The notes: generated by a model from the sequence alone, not told the origin. 64,000 nt of DNA from Halalkaliarchaeum desulfuricum (GCF_002952775.1 NZ_CP025066.1:682001-746000), one strand, 5' to 3'; counted from the stretch's first letter, positions 1 to 9,281 are shown. Translations and numbers: made by a program.

Positions 1-240
1 GAGTTTGGATCATGGGGAGAGGCGGTTGAAGCCGCTGGCTTCGAGTCACGCGAACCGTCACGACAAATCCCGACTGAGAAACTCCTCGATGAGTTGCAGT
101 TCCTTGCTGATGATCTCGGTCGAACCCCCCGGATGGACGATATGCAAAAGGACGGTTCCTTCAGTCCGACGACATACTACAATCGGTTTGGTTCGTGGAG
201 TACGGCAATCGAAGCTGCCGGGCTTTCGGAGATGGACTGA
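1..240 (+). CDS. Homing-endonuclease-associated repeat protein, 3' end only
   Basis: The reading frame is open from base 1 and ends at a TGA at 238-240, so this is the C-terminal 79 residues of a gene that starts outside the window. Two imperfect repeats are visible, each ending in an FGSW-x3-(A/I)-EAAG type motif (near residues 2-13 and 62-75), with an SPTTYYNRFGSW stretch before the second. This is the HNH-associated repeat found in halophile homing-endonuclease-like proteins. It is probably DNA-binding. Whether a nuclease domain lies upstream cannot be seen. The family call is my recognition of the repeat; the function of this copy is inferred. Confidence 0.7.
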   Translation, partial: EFGSWGEAVEAAGFESREPSRQIPTEKLLDELQFLADDLGRTPRMDDMQKDGSFSPTTYYNRFGSWSTAIEAAGLSEMD

Positions 241-322
241 GGATGGGACCCTTTAGCCATCAGACTGTATCAGTATTTCCGTCCGTTCCAGAGAATTCCG
301 GGCGAAAAGAACGAATCCGAAT

Positions 323-349
323 TGATGTGTAGAACGTCTATACACATCA
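323..349. repeat. Inverted repeat TGATGTGTA-N9-TACACATCA, copy 1
   Basis: Two perfect 9-bp arms, TGATGTGTA (323-331) and TACACATCA (341-349), flank a 9-base spacer. Closely related dyads occur at 23281-23307 and 24206-24232 in other AT-rich intergenic parts of the island, and a single arm occurs at 25618-25626. It is either a protein-binding operator or a remnant of a mobile-element end; the sequence does not decide between them. Confidence 0.55.
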
Positions 350-800
350 TTCCAGACAAGATATGAATCCAAATCGAAACAATCCCAGTGCAAAACTCGC
401 GCGTTGTATCTTGCATACCAGTACAAATATCATTTTATCAGGCAGTTCCCCCCGCGATCAGTACACACCGCTACTGATCGGTTGAGAGCAAATCTATGAC
501 ACACTGAATTTTTGAAGGAGTCTCGGCAACTTGACCAGGAAAGAAGACACTTGCCAACCTTACAGATACAGATGTACCGTCTGTTGTAGAGAATGTAGGA
601 ATCGGCTCAAAGGACGAGGAGAAGGTAGCGCCGACATCGACACGGTGCAAAAGCGCGGGGAGGTGTACGAGTTGAAAGGAAACTGAAGAAGGCGTAGGCG
701 CTACGGTTTCACAAATGGTGTCGGGCCCTGAGTCAGTGAGACCGACTGTCAGCACGACTATACAGCAATTGCGTTCTAGTCTGTATACTTACATAAAGGG

Positions 801-929
801 GTGTACGATGTTTTCGGAGTCGAACAGTCTCGTACACAAGGGTCGGACCCCCTGCTGTACACAGGCACACCCCGGCCGTACACCCGTATCAGAGCAGATG
901 CGTCACCGGTCAAAACGGGGGGTGTACAC
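801..929. repeat. Cluster of GTGTAC/GTACAC sites
   Basis: Five copies of the hexamer in 129 bp: GTGTACGA (801-808) with its exact reverse complement TCGTACAC (830-837), CTGTACACAG (855-864), CGTACAC (877-883) and the palindrome GTGTACAC (922-929). This is dense for an otherwise unremarkable intergenic stretch. It could be a multi-site operator or iteron-like region for a DNA-binding protein. No replication initiator gene adjoins it, so an origin is not claimed. Confidence 0.4.
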
Positions 930-986
930 TCCACATTATTGTGGTATGTAGTGGGGAAGAGACCCCATTCAGGGGCTGTCCCCAGA

Positions 987-1892
987 TTATGATTGAAGAA
1001 TGATATTTGCACGTTTGAACAACCTGAACGCATCGACTCGGTCGCCTTCGACAACTCCCGGAATGGTCCACACCGCGTCATGGGAGGAGTAGTTCGGTGC
1101 GCCCTTTCGACTCCTCTGCAGTCGGTCGTTCACCCGCCGCGGAGACCAGTTCGATGCCCGACCGCCGAAGCGACCGCCGTCAAGCGTGATGATGCCGTGA
1201 TCGATGAGGTGGTTCCAAAACCGTACCATGTGCTGCCTGTTCTCGAAGAGCCAGACTGTGGGGCCGGCTTCCTTCACTCGCCACTGCTCGAATTTGTTGC
1301 GCCAACTCTCCGTTTTTCGGTGGTCAGTCAAAACCTCTACGCGCGCCAGCTGCTCGCCGTGGCTCCACAGCCGAAGATCGGGCCTTTGTGGGAGGTTTAC
1401 TCTCGGGTAGATCTCCACACTGCTGACGCGTTCGAGGTTTCCGAAGAGGTAGGCTGCGGCGAGTGTTCCCTTACGATGTTCCATTAGTTCGTTACCATCC
1501 CGGAATGTCGGCGGCCGCGTGTGTTCGTCGAGGACCCACGGCGGATAGATCTGGTCTTGGTTGGAGAAGATGTGCTCGATGACCTCCATACAGGTCTGCG
1601 ACGGAAGCCACGCACACCGGCGTCCGGCGAGGTAGACGTTTTCGCCTCTCTTTGCGCTTTTGAAGAATCCACGCTCAGTTAGTTGCTGGTGTTCGTCGCT
1701 CCAATCGGGTTCCCAATTCTCGCCGCACAGTTCTCGGAGTGTGGGTTCGTAGCCGCTGGCGATTGACCTCAACTGCCCGTGAACTGTGTATGAGACGCCG
1801 TTGAACCAGGCGGCAACTCGAAAGAGAATCCGGGCCTGTGGTTTAGTGATTCCGTAGGTCTTTGCTTTGTCGAAGGGTGGTCGTTCTCCCAT
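987..1892 (-). CDS. Hypothetical protein with possible winged helix and nuclease-like C-terminal half
   Basis: 301 residues. The N-terminal third (ITKPQARILFRVAAWFNG..., about residues 14-35) reads like a helical DNA-binding segment. Around residues 170-200 a hydrophobic strand with PDLRLW is followed by ARVEVLTDHRK, a spacing that recalls a PD-(D/E)XK fold or the replication-relaxation family of plasmid proteins; this is only a suggestion. The start at 1892 is supported by a TATA-like TTTAAA about 27 bp upstream, giving a nearly leaderless transcript. It transcribes away from the helicase operon's 3' end. I do not recognise a specific function. Confidence 0.7.
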   Translation of the reverse strand: MGERPPFDKAKTYGITKPQARILFRVAAWFNGVSYTVHGQLRSIASGYEPTLRELCGENWEPDWSDEHQQLTERGFFKSAKRGENVYLAGRRCAWLPSQTCMEVIEHIFSNQDQIYPPWVLDEHTRPPTFRDGNELMEHRKGTLAAAYLFGNLERVSSVEIYPRVNLPQRPDLRLWSHGEQLARVEVLTDHRKTESWRNKFEQWRVKEAGPTVWLFENRQHMVRFWNHLIDHGIITLDGGRFGGRASNWSPRRVNDRLQRSRKGAPNYSSHDAVWTIPGVVEGDRVDAFRLFKRANIILQS

Positions 1893-1971
1893 ACGGATGG
1901 TTCTGCATCCATCTTTTAAATCTACGCAAAGTTGCGACGCCCATAACCCGGGATCCTGAAATAACTGACGG

Positions 1972-4900
1972 CTACTGTCGAATCAGAGCCGCGAGCCTCC
2001 GTTCGACAATCTGCGACGGCCACGCTGATTCGATTGTGTCACGGTCAACCCCGAGGGTCTCCACGGCTCGACTTACGAGCGGTGGTGAGATTCCCTGTTG
2101 CTCAAGGAGGTACGAGTACGTAGTCACCTGGAGCTCGTACCGACGTCGTGACTCCGGCGTTTGATCCGTCAGTGTAATCTTCACGTCGGCCACGTGCCGC
2201 TTTCCCGAGGGTAACTCGACGACAAAGTCCGCCTGACCGTGTATCTCAAATTCGACATCAGCTATTTCTACGAGACCGTCTATCGGTCGTTCGACGGAGA
2301 CCTCGGTCTCCGGGTTCTGGATCAGACTCCAGAGATCGGATTCGAGGAAGTCCTCCAGAACGCTCTCGAAGAAGGTAAACATCCCCTCGCGTTCGTCTTC
2401 GCCGACCCTCGGTGTCGCAGCAGTGAGAACCTCGTCGAACGTTCTGCGGACTTCTGGTCCCACGGTTCGGAGGGACCGTTCGGGGACGTCGCGGACGACT
2501 AGCTCTGTGAGGACGGCGTGGAGGCAGCTACCGACTTCCTCCGGTCCGAGAAGATCGAACTGAAGCGGTAGATCGTCGGGAACGTCGTTCGTGTCCGTGT
2601 GGAGTGGCTCGCCAAGTAAATGCGCGATGGTGTGCTCGTCCAGCGTTTCGGTCAGCGGGTACATCGTACTGGGGTTCAGGAACCGTGGGATCCAGCGTTC
2701 GAGACTGTCCCGATGTGGCGGAGATTTGGAGATTTCGTTGTTCGGCGTCTCGGAGGTAGTCGGCCACCAATCCGCGAACAGGTCGGCGTCGTTGACTCCA
2801 ATCTCGATAACGTCCCTGTTCGGGTCCGAGTTGTCGATCTCAAGTATGTATGAGTCGGTGCCACGGTGGTCGTATTCGAGCCCATCGCGGATCGTGTCGA
2901 GCCAGCGATCCCGTAGTTGGTCTTCCTCCAGATCGGAGCGAGGTAACGGGACGACGAGATGATCCCGCGCACGGGTCAGCGCCACGTACAGTAATCGCCA
3001 GGCTTCAGCCCGTTCCTCCGACACGACGCGACGGAGCCGGTTAGGGCCGACGAGTTCGTCACAGCTCGCCGTATCGGAGACAGAATCGAGCCATCGAGCT
3101 GTTGCCCAACGGAGGCCAGTATCACGGTCCCAGCCGCCCGGGTTCTCGTACAGCCCCCCATCGAACGAGGGAATCGTGATGTCACACGGTATGTTTGTGT
3201 TGGTCGGTGGTGCGATCCCGGCGATCGGTCCCTGAGTGATGAACCGCTGAGTATGCGCCCCACGCGACCAGATGTCGAACCCGGGGTCAGCAATAACGAT
3301 GACGTCATCTTGATCGCCTTTTGCGCTATGGGCGGTTCGGAACTCGACGTCGTACGTGGCTCCCGTCGTGCTCGGTTGTGCCGGGCCGTCGTCAGGATCG
3401 TCACGGAACGGCTGTACGAGATCCGTTAGCTCGCTAGGTGGGTAGTGCGTTTCTCCCTCCCATTGCGTGAGGGTTTCGACGAGCGCATCGAGGTTGGCGA
3501 CTCGCTGTTCAGGATCAGTCCCGGCGACGATCTCGTACGGATCGGCTCTCAATGCGAGAGCTTCCGTGATCTCCTCCACGTACACGCTGGCTGGGTGGCG
3601 CTGGAAGAAATCACTCCGATCTCGGAGTCGGCGAAGCTCGCGCAGCGTTCGTCGTTGCGCCTCCGTAAACTCGGCTGCATCGTCGTCGAGGACACGGTCG
3701 ATATCCCACGAGTGGGCCTTGAACACGTTTGAGTCCTCGACAACGTCCAGCGGTGACTCGGTCAGGAGTGCTTCCGTTCGCTCGGGAGAACCGGGACGTG
3801 TCAGCCAGTCGCAGACGGCGAACACCGTTTCGACGGCAGGGCAGTCGAACAGCCCCTCACCCCTGGTGTGAACCCGGAGTCCTTCTGCAGCGAACGCGTT
3901 CTCGTAGTCGGACATTCGCGTGCCGCGTCGGAACAGTACCGTTACATTCAGCGGCTCACCGTCCTCGTCACAGAACGTTCCGTCGGCGAACCCTCGTGAG
4001 ATATGTGTCGCCAGCATGTTCGCCTCTCCGACTTCACAATCGGGGTTCGCCCATGTCTCCGATCCGGGATGGCCAACTCCAGTGAACGAAGAGACATGAA
4101 TTGCCGGGCTGTCGTCGCCTTCACGGGCTGCGTCCAACGGTGGGTACGAGGTGTCAAGGTGGCCAATACCCCCGCGAGCTGGATCGGTGAACATCGGCTC
4201 GGCGATTGCGTTGATGCCTGCGGCGATGTCGGGCACGCACCGGTACGTCGTCGTCGCGGTCCGGTTTTCGTGGGTGTCCCAGTCCACGCCGAGATACTCA
4301 CCGTCGGTTGTTGCGGCGTCGAACCACGCCGGGTCGGCGTGTCGCCACAGATAGATCCCCTGGAGTACGTCACCACAGGCGAATACGCGCGAATCCGCCG
4401 TTACGATGTGTGAGAGTGCTGCGTGCTGGATGGCGGAAACATCCTGAGCCTCGTCGATGACCAGGCTCCGGATCCGTGATCGATACTTCTGAAGGATACG
4501 ACGGCGATGTGAGCGGTCGATCGTGCGAATTGGTCCCGGGAGATGAGATCGGTCGTCCGACTCATCGAAATACGCGTCTACGAGGTACGCGACGTCGGTG
4601 TGTGACACGACGCCGTACTCTCGGACGGTTGCTCGATAGGTGGATCGGTACGCAGAAAGGAGCGTACAGATGTCGTCGATTCGATCACACCACTCCTCGT
4701 ACAGTTCACGGTCGGCCTCGACGAGGCGTTCCCGATCCGAGCCTTCCACTGCATCCCGGACTTTCTCCCCAATCTCGTTGTCGTTGCCGTGGAAACACTC
4801 GACGGATCGGACGATGTCGTCGAACGAGTCGGGCTTCCCGTCGGGATACGTCGAGTTACGTGTCCGCTCCAGCTCCGACCGGAACTCCGCGGTCGAGAGA

Positions 4901-5526
4901 CTCTGGTCCCGACAATACGTTACTGCGGCTTCCAGCATCTCGGCAACGCTGTCGTCGTACTCTCCGGCCGGGTACGCAGTCTCCAGTTCGAGAACCCGCT
5001 GTTCGTACTCCGAGTCATTCCGGAGAGCCTCGTAGCAGTCACGGTGAACCCGTTTCAACAGCGCGTCGTTTCCGACCGACGGCATTTCGTCGAACCCGAC
5101 GTCGTGAGCGACCTCCTGAAGGAGTCCACGTAGCAGGCTGTCGATAGTCCCAACGTAGGGTGCCTGCCGAACGCGCTGGAGGAGGTACTGTAGTTCCTCT
5201 TCGGAGACTTCGGACGCAGCCGGAACGAGTTCGTGTTCGACGATCGTCCGGAGACGGTCACAGACATCCGGAATAATGTCTGCTGCCTCGTCTCGGTTGA
5301 ACGAGATCACCGCAACGTGTTGCTCCGGTGTCGGATCACCAGCCACGTATCGGCGGAGGATGTCCTCGGCAGCGAGGTGATGGGCGACGACCGATTTCCC
5401 GGACCCGGGAACGCAGTTGAGCGTGAACAATCCGGTTTCGTGGTCGAAGTAGGCCTCTCTGATCGCTCGCTGTGCATCCTTCAACACGAGGGGATCGATG
5501 TCGTCCCCTTCGGTATCGTCAGTCAT
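1972..5526 (-). CDS. AddA-like UvrD/Rep helicase with C-terminal RecB-type nuclease
   Basis: 1184 residues. Superfamily 1 helicase motifs are clear: Walker A VPGSGKS at 39-45, the GTIDSLLRG segment near 126-134, Walker B LVIDEAQD at 355-362, TTYRC further on, and motif VI YVALTRARD in the C-terminal half. The last 90 residues carry a PD-(D/E)XK nuclease: GQAD (D1100), DVK (D1114, K1116) and Q-x3-Y (Q1133, Y1137), the RecB-type layout. This helicase-plus-nuclease design is that of AddA, which resects DNA ends with a second subunit. The start at 5526 overlaps the stop of the upstream AddB-like gene by 8 bp. It is the last gene of the leftward operon. Role in foreign-DNA destruction is inferred from context; repair is the alternative. 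Confidence 0.88.
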   Translation of the reverse strand: MTDDTEGDDIDPLVLKDAQRAIREAYFDHETGLFTLNCVPGSGKSVVAHHLAAEDILRRYVAGDPTPEQHVAVISFNRDEAADIIPDVCDRLRTIVEHELVPAASEVSEEELQYLLQRVRQAPYVGTIDSLLRGLLQEVAHDVGFDEMPSVGNDALLKRVHRDCYEALRNDSEYEQRVLELETAYPAGEYDDSVAEMLEAAVTYCRDQSLSTAEFRSELERTRNSTYPDGKPDSFDDIVRSVECFHGNDNEIGEKVRDAVEGSDRERLVEADRELYEEWCDRIDDICTLLSAYRSTYRATVREYGVVSHTDVAYLVDAYFDESDDRSHLPGPIRTIDRSHRRRILQKYRSRIRSLVIDEAQDVSAIQHAALSHIVTADSRVFACGDVLQGIYLWRHADPAWFDAATTDGEYLGVDWDTHENRTATTTYRCVPDIAAGINAIAEPMFTDPARGGIGHLDTSYPPLDAAREGDDSPAIHVSSFTGVGHPGSETWANPDCEVGEANMLATHISRGFADGTFCDEDGEPLNVTVLFRRGTRMSDYENAFAAEGLRVHTRGEGLFDCPAVETVFAVCDWLTRPGSPERTEALLTESPLDVVEDSNVFKAHSWDIDRVLDDDAAEFTEAQRRTLRELRRLRDRSDFFQRHPASVYVEEITEALALRADPYEIVAGTDPEQRVANLDALVETLTQWEGETHYPPSELTDLVQPFRDDPDDGPAQPSTTGATYDVEFRTAHSAKGDQDDVIVIADPGFDIWSRGAHTQRFITQGPIAGIAPPTNTNIPCDITIPSFDGGLYENPGGWDRDTGLRWATARWLDSVSDTASCDELVGPNRLRRVVSEERAEAWRLLYVALTRARDHLVVPLPRSDLEEDQLRDRWLDTIRDGLEYDHRGTDSYILEIDNSDPNRDVIEIGVNDADLFADWWPTTSETPNNEISKSPPHRDSLERWIPRFLNPSTMYPLTETLDEHTIAHLLGEPLHTDTNDVPDDLPLQFDLLGPEEVGSCLHAVLTELVVRDVPERSLRTVGPEVRRTFDEVLTAATPRVGEDEREGMFTFFESVLEDFLESDLWSLIQNPETEVSVERPIDGLVEIADVEFEIHGQADFVVELPSGKRHVADVKITLTDQTPESRRRYELQVTTYSYLLEQQGISPPLVSRAVETLGVDRDTIESAWPSQIVERRLAALIRQ

Positions 5527-6760
5527 CGTTTCCCTCCGTTTCCGCGGCGACGAACCCCCGTATTTCCGGTGGAAGTTCCCGTTCACACCCGAGCAGGCGC
5601 TGTCGGGCTTCTTCGGTGATCTGTCGTGTATCGAGGTGGTCGAGGAGCGGAGAACGAGGGACGTCGTCGTTGTCGGTCGTTTGCGTGTATCTCGTAACGA
5701 CGACGCAGCGGTTCGCCGACTGTAGCGTGTCGAGGAACTGGTCGCGGTCGCGGCCACCTGCCCACGCCGGCTGGGGTGCGAGCTTTCCCGACTGTCCGTC
5801 CCCCCGAAGGAGCGCTTCCTGAAACTCCGGCGGGAGTGCTGACTGTGACGGTTGTGGCCACTCGTCGGCCGTCAGTCCGAGCGCGATCACGTACGGAACA
5901 TCGAGTGCCCAGATGTCGTTCGCCTCCAGGATGTCCAACGCACGCGCGTTCGAGTGTTCTCGGCGACCAGGACGCTGCGTGGCGATCACACCAGCGAGTT
6001 CAGAGACGTCGCTCCAGGAACGTTCCATCGACCCTTCTTCGAGCCGATCGGCGAACTTGTGCTGTAACTGTCGGACGAGGGTTCGAACGCGAACGACTGC
6101 ACGGGCGTCGATCTCCGTTTCGAGTAGCGCCGGCGAGTCGGCAGCTTTCGTCTCCGGAAGGCCCCGCTCGGCGTACGCTTCGACGACGTCGTCGAGCAGG
6201 GACGTGACCGATTCCGGATCCGGAGACGGTGCGGACTCGACCCACTCCGCGAATTTCCGGAGCCGGTCGTCCACCTCTTCGGCTGATTCGAGCACGTCGG
6301 CCCACTCGGAGATCGATCGGGCTTCCTGTGAGAGTGCATCCGTTGATCGATGTAACTCCTCAGGTTCGATCGGCCACGCTTCGGACGTCACTTGCCTCGG
6401 CGACCACCGGAGTTCGAGTGGGCGCGTCAATGTCTCCAGATCCGGGGTATCGTTCGCCAGTACCTCACAGACTGCTGTGACGAGTGCATACGGACGAGTC
6501 CGCGTCACGCGGAGCTGTGTCCAGAATACTGGTGTGATCCCGTACTGGAGCGCCGCCCGAAACAGCGGCTCCTCGTACGGATCGAGGTCCCGGACGACGA
6601 CGGCGATATCGCGGATCGGAACGTCCCGTTCTCGGAGTGCAGCTACCGTCGCCATCGCGCTTCGCGCTTCGTCTCGGCGTGTTGTCGAGACAATCTCGAC
6701 CGCTGGAACGTCGGGCGTCTCGATGGATCGGGAGAGTGCGAACCGGTCCGAGGCTGTCAT
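5519..6760 (-). CDS. AddB/RecC-like protein, C-terminal half
   Basis: 413 residues. The segment IAVVVRDLDPYEEPLF near residues 50-65 and PYVIALGLTADEWP near residue 290 match the motif pattern of the inactive helicase domain 2 in AddB, RexB and RecC. A later Rxxfldtl...vvTRYTQT stretch is also typical. There is no Walker A, no PD-(D/E)XK motif and only one nearby cysteine, so the iron-sulphur nuclease tail of classical AddB is absent. It starts in an ATGA overlap with the upstream N-terminal half and overlaps the helicase gene downstream by 8 bp, so the three proteins probably form one complex. Confidence 0.7.
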   Translation of the reverse strand: MTASDRFALSRSIETPDVPAVEIVSTTRRDEARSAMATVAALRERDVPIRDIAVVVRDLDPYEEPLFRAALQYGITPVFWTQLRVTRTRPYALVTAVCEVLANDTPDLETLTRPLELRWSPRQVTSEAWPIEPEELHRSTDALSQEARSISEWADVLESAEEVDDRLRKFAEWVESAPSPDPESVTSLLDDVVEAYAERGLPETKAADSPALLETEIDARAVVRVRTLVRQLQHKFADRLEEGSMERSWSDVSELAGVIATQRPGRREHSNARALDILEANDIWALDVPYVIALGLTADEWPQPSQSALPPEFQEALLRGDGQSGKLAPQPAWAGGRDRDQFLDTLQSANRCVVVTRYTQTTDNDDVPRSPLLDHLDTRQITEEARQRLLGCERELPPEIRGFVAAETEGNDD

Positions 6761-7641
6761 TCGAACACCTCCAGGCCCGGATCGGCAACGGAAAGGAGAT
6801 CACGGACGCGACTCGTGAGATACTCCCCGGTTCCGGATCGGAAGTGAACGTGGATCTCGATGGCGGTCGTTTCAAGCAGCCCGTGTACGAGGTCCGTGTG
6901 TGGGGCTGAGAAACTACTGAGCCCGAGGAGCGTGAGCCGTTCGATCTGCGGGTACGTTTCTTTCCAAGCTGCTCCGTCGGTTGTCACGATCGACCGCGTC
7001 GCGCGCCGGATCAGTTCCGTTTCCGAGATCGCCTTCGACGTACGGTCTCGGAGACGTCTTTCCACGGCAAGCGCGGCTTCGAGGAACTCCTCGGCCTCTC
7101 TGTCGATCGGGCTGTATAGCGCGTCGGCCGTCTCCGACCAGGCCGAAATGCGCTCCGGGTGAAAGTTCGTGGCTGTCTCTACTTCTGTCCGGATCTGCTC
7201 CACGTGTTGTGGATCACGTGATGCCGCGTCAGACGGCAGTTGGATTTGCATCGGTTCTCCGGGATCCGAACTCTCTAGAACCGACCGGAGTAGAGTAAGA
7301 CGGTCAATACGATCGATGGTCGTGGTCGGGCGTCCGGCTTCTTCCAGCACCTGTTTACACAGTCCCACCGGATCCTCGAAAATGAAAGCGTCCTTCGGTT
7401 GCTTTGCTTCGCGTAGTCGTCGCTGGACGTTCCGTTGGTGGAGTTCGACCGGTGAAACAACGAGTTCCGTCGGGTTCGAACAGCGTCTGGCCCTGTTGAA
7501 GAGTCGCTCCTCGTCACCCACGTGTAGCGTCAGCTGCTCGGGAACTCTTCTCTTGTGTACCTCTCTACTATCCATTGATCTGCGACGACGAACCGTCGTT
7601 TCCGGACCTACAGCGTGCTCCCCTGAACCGTTGTCGGTCAT
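6757..7641 (-). CDS. AddB/RecC-like protein, N-terminal half
   Basis: 294 residues. After a basic leader, LTLHVGDEERLFNRA occupies the place of the Walker A region of AddB-like proteins but lacks a GxGKT signature, so nucleotide binding looks lost. The rest (TELVVSPVELHQRN, TTIDRIDRLTLLRSVL, IEIHVHFRSGTGEYLTSR) resembles helicase domain 1 of AddB/RexB. Its last codons overlap the next gene as ATGA, and that next gene continues the same architecture. The two together (about 707 residues) look like one AddB-like subunit split at the boundary between its two helicase domains. The start at 7641 is chosen from the ATGA overlap with the HNH gene; Met23 is an alternative. Confidence 0.62.
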   Translation of the reverse strand: MTDNGSGEHAVGPETTVRRRRSMDSREVHKRRVPEQLTLHVGDEERLFNRARRCSNPTELVVSPVELHQRNVQRRLREAKQPKDAFIFEDPVGLCKQVLEEAGRPTTTIDRIDRLTLLRSVLESSDPGEPMQIQLPSDAASRDPQHVEQIRTEVETATNFHPERISAWSETADALYSPIDREAEEFLEAALAVERRLRDRTSKAISETELIRRATRSIVTTDGAAWKETYPQIERLTLLGLSSFSAPHTDLVHGLLETTAIEIHVHFRSGTGEYLTSRVRDLLSVADPGLEVFE

Positions 7642-8420
7642 CGGGAGGACACCTCCTCGAACAGCTTTGCCAGCCCATCGACGACTTCGCCGAAGTCATC
7701 CCCGTCCATCAATGCCTCGGAATGCTCATCGTCGTCAAAGGGGACACGTATCGCGCCCGCTCGCTTGCTGATGTAGAACGTTGCGCGACGAGACCGACCG
7801 AAGAACAACGCGATAGTCGAGCGAGGAACACCAGCGTCGAGAAGACGACGAAGGAGTTCGTCCCGGAGCCGGTCCATCATCTCCTCTTCGGTCTCCGGGA
7901 TTCGACCGCGGACCGTTCGTCCGATATCGTCCGGATACCCCCATTCGTCGGTATCCAGATCTTTGTCGATTAGCGGCTGGTCCAACGAGTCCACTTCCTG
8001 ATCGACCGACATCAACGACCAGAGGCGCTCGATGATCGACGTCCGAGCGGAGCCACTCGTGACCGCCCGAATCTCACTCGTTGTCGCTGGACCGTTTTCG
8101 TAGAGGTAGGTCAGGATCTCGATGTCCTTGTACAGCAGGTTGACTTCGGCAGCGACGCCGTCGAGATCGAATGGGAGATCGTCGGCGGTCATTCGGTGGG
8201 TGACCAGATGATGACACGGGATACACATCGTCGTCCCGTTGTCAGGATGATCGCGGTCCACTAACTCCGGATCTTCCTGCATATGGTGTGCTTCCAAGTC
8301 GATGTTTCCGCCTCGTTCCGGCCCGCGCCGACCACAGACCTGGCATTGATACCCATCTCGCTGCAGGATTTCCTCCCTAACGCCCGCCGGGAACGTGCTG
8401 TATCCCTGGTTACGAGCCAT
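7638..8420 (-). CDS. HNH endonuclease with central winged-helix region
   Basis: 260 residues. An HNH/McrA-type domain fills residues 15-76: C26-x2-C29, the HH pair at 45-46, N61 and C66-x2-C69 followed by HH, that is a Zn-stabilised beta-beta-alpha metal nuclease with all key residues kept. Residues about 95-130 (EILTYLYENGPATTSEIRAVT...ERLW) read as a winged helix, giving a nuclease with its own DNA-recognition module. The start at 8420 is preferred over an in-frame upstream ATG at 8474 because it leaves a short 11-bp overlap with the Zn-ribbon gene. It sits in the middle of the leftward operon and probably cuts DNA there. Confidence 0.85.
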   Translation of the reverse strand: MARNQGYSTFPAGVREEILQRDGYQCQVCGRRGPERGGNIDLEAHHMQEDPELVDRDHPDNGTTMCIPCHHLVTHRMTADDLPFDLDGVAAEVNLLYKDIEILTYLYENGPATTSEIRAVTSGSARTSIIERLWSLMSVDQEVDSLDQPLIDKDLDTDEWGYPDDIGRTVRGRIPETEEEMMDRLRDELLRRLLDAGVPRSTIALFFGRSRRATFYISKRAGAIRVPFDDDEHSEALMDGDDFGEVVDGLAKLFEEVSSR

Positions 8421-8913
8421 CCGCCACCTCCATATCGATGTCGCTCCGATACTGGGTCCCGCTTGCTTCTTCAACAGCGATATCGCTCAACACCATCGTT
8501 CGACTCTCGTCCGGAGCGTCCCACCGAGTGATCCACGCGGATGCGATGACGTCCATACTGTCCGGATCAGGATCAAGAGCAACGTCACAGTCTTCGCAGA
8601 CCCAAGCATCCATGAACCACGTGAGTAGGCCTAACGGTCTCCGAGCGCGGACGGTGACAGATTTGTACGGGACGAGGTTTCGACCACAGTTGCAACAGCT
8701 CGTATCTTTCGGAAGCGACCAACCGGTGAGTGCCTGTTCCGCGGCGACCTCAACCTTCTGACGCGAGTAGGACTCGACCACGCTGACGAATGGCTCGCTT
8801 TCGCCCTCGTCCACAGCGAGACACTCCAACAACTGGAGGGTTCGATCGACCTGGTACGTCAGTTTCCGAACGACCATTTCGTCGTCCAGATCCTCCTCGG
8901 TCACACGCGTCAT
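8410..8913 (-). CDS. Zn-ribbon protein of unknown function
   Basis: 167 residues. Two CxxC knuckles (C73/C76 and C106/C109) enclose a stretch rich in basic residues (VTVRARRPLGLL), giving a zinc ribbon that probably contacts nucleic acid or a partner protein. The N-terminal 60 residues are helical and acidic. The start at 8913 makes an ATGA overlap with the upstream wHTH gene. No enzymatic motif is visible. Tight coupling to the HNH and AddAB-like genes suggests it is an adaptor in the same complex, which is inference. Confidence 0.7.
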   Translation of the reverse strand: MTRVTEEDLDDEMVVRKLTYQVDRTLQLLECLAVDEGESEPFVSVVESYSRQKVEVAAEQALTGWSLPKDTSCCNCGRNLVPYKSVTVRARRPLGLLTWFMDAWVCEDCDVALDPDPDSMDVIASAWITRWDAPDESRTMVLSDIAVEEASGTQYRSDIDMEVADGS

Positions 8914-9281
8914 TCGGATCCCTCCGGATCGTAACACGCACTCGTTATCTCTCGGATGTGGTTGGCGACTGGCTTCGTTGCCTCGGTAGCTTCAACCCGC
9001 TTTCCTCTTTCGTCGTAGTCTACGACCCCGAGGTCGTCCATCATCTCTAGGTGAGACTGGATCAACGCGACGTAGACGGTCGTTCGCTGTTCGCCCGTCA
9101 CTTCGCTGGGAGCGACGAGATTCTCAATCGCAGCGATTTCACGGGCCAGTTCGGAGGCAGTTTGTGGCTCTTCAGACTGCGAAAGCGACAAGAGAACTTG
9201 CCGCCGCCGACTGTTCGACATCACGTGGAACGCGTCGTCGGGATCGATCGGGATGCCGTGAGCCTGATCGAGGACAGTCAT
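8910..9281 (-). CDS. Winged-helix protein of haloarchaeal type
   Basis: 123 residues. The opening DPDDAFHVMSNSRRRQVLLSLSQ followed by TASELAREIAAIE is the halophile winged-helix family seen in many small regulators, in which HVMSNSRRR begins helix 1 and ASELA is the start of the second helix. VYVALIQSHLEMMDDLGVVDYD forms the recognition helix and wing. It overlaps both neighbours as ATGA, so it is translated with the defence operon. It could regulate the operon or serve as a DNA-binding subunit. Confidence 0.8.
   Translation of the reverse strand: MTVLDQAHGIPIDPDDAFHVMSNSRRRQVLLSLSQSEEPQTASELAREIAAIENLVAPSEVTGEQRTTVYVALIQSHLEMMDDLGVVDYDERGKRVEATEATKPVANHIREITSACYDPEGSE

Larger units (their letters stand above)
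241..986. other. Intergenic region without a supported gene
   Basis: About 750 bp with mixed base composition. A 94-codon leftward frame at 471-755 has no recognisable domain and no promoter-like sequence, so I do not call it. The stretch holds a near-perfect dyad at 323-349 and a cluster of GTGTAC/GTACAC hexamers at 801-929, both listed separately. It lies between the 3' ends of a rightward and a leftward gene, so ordinary promoters are not expected here. Confidence 0.6.

Noticed and set aside
471-755. A 94-codon leftward frame in the first intergenic region
   Set aside because: Composition is Ser/Thr/Val-rich rather than acidic, with no promoter-like element or domain.
801-929. A replication origin at the GTGTAC cluster
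   Set aside because: No Orc1/Cdc6 or Rep gene adjoins it and the motif is not the known halophile origin box.
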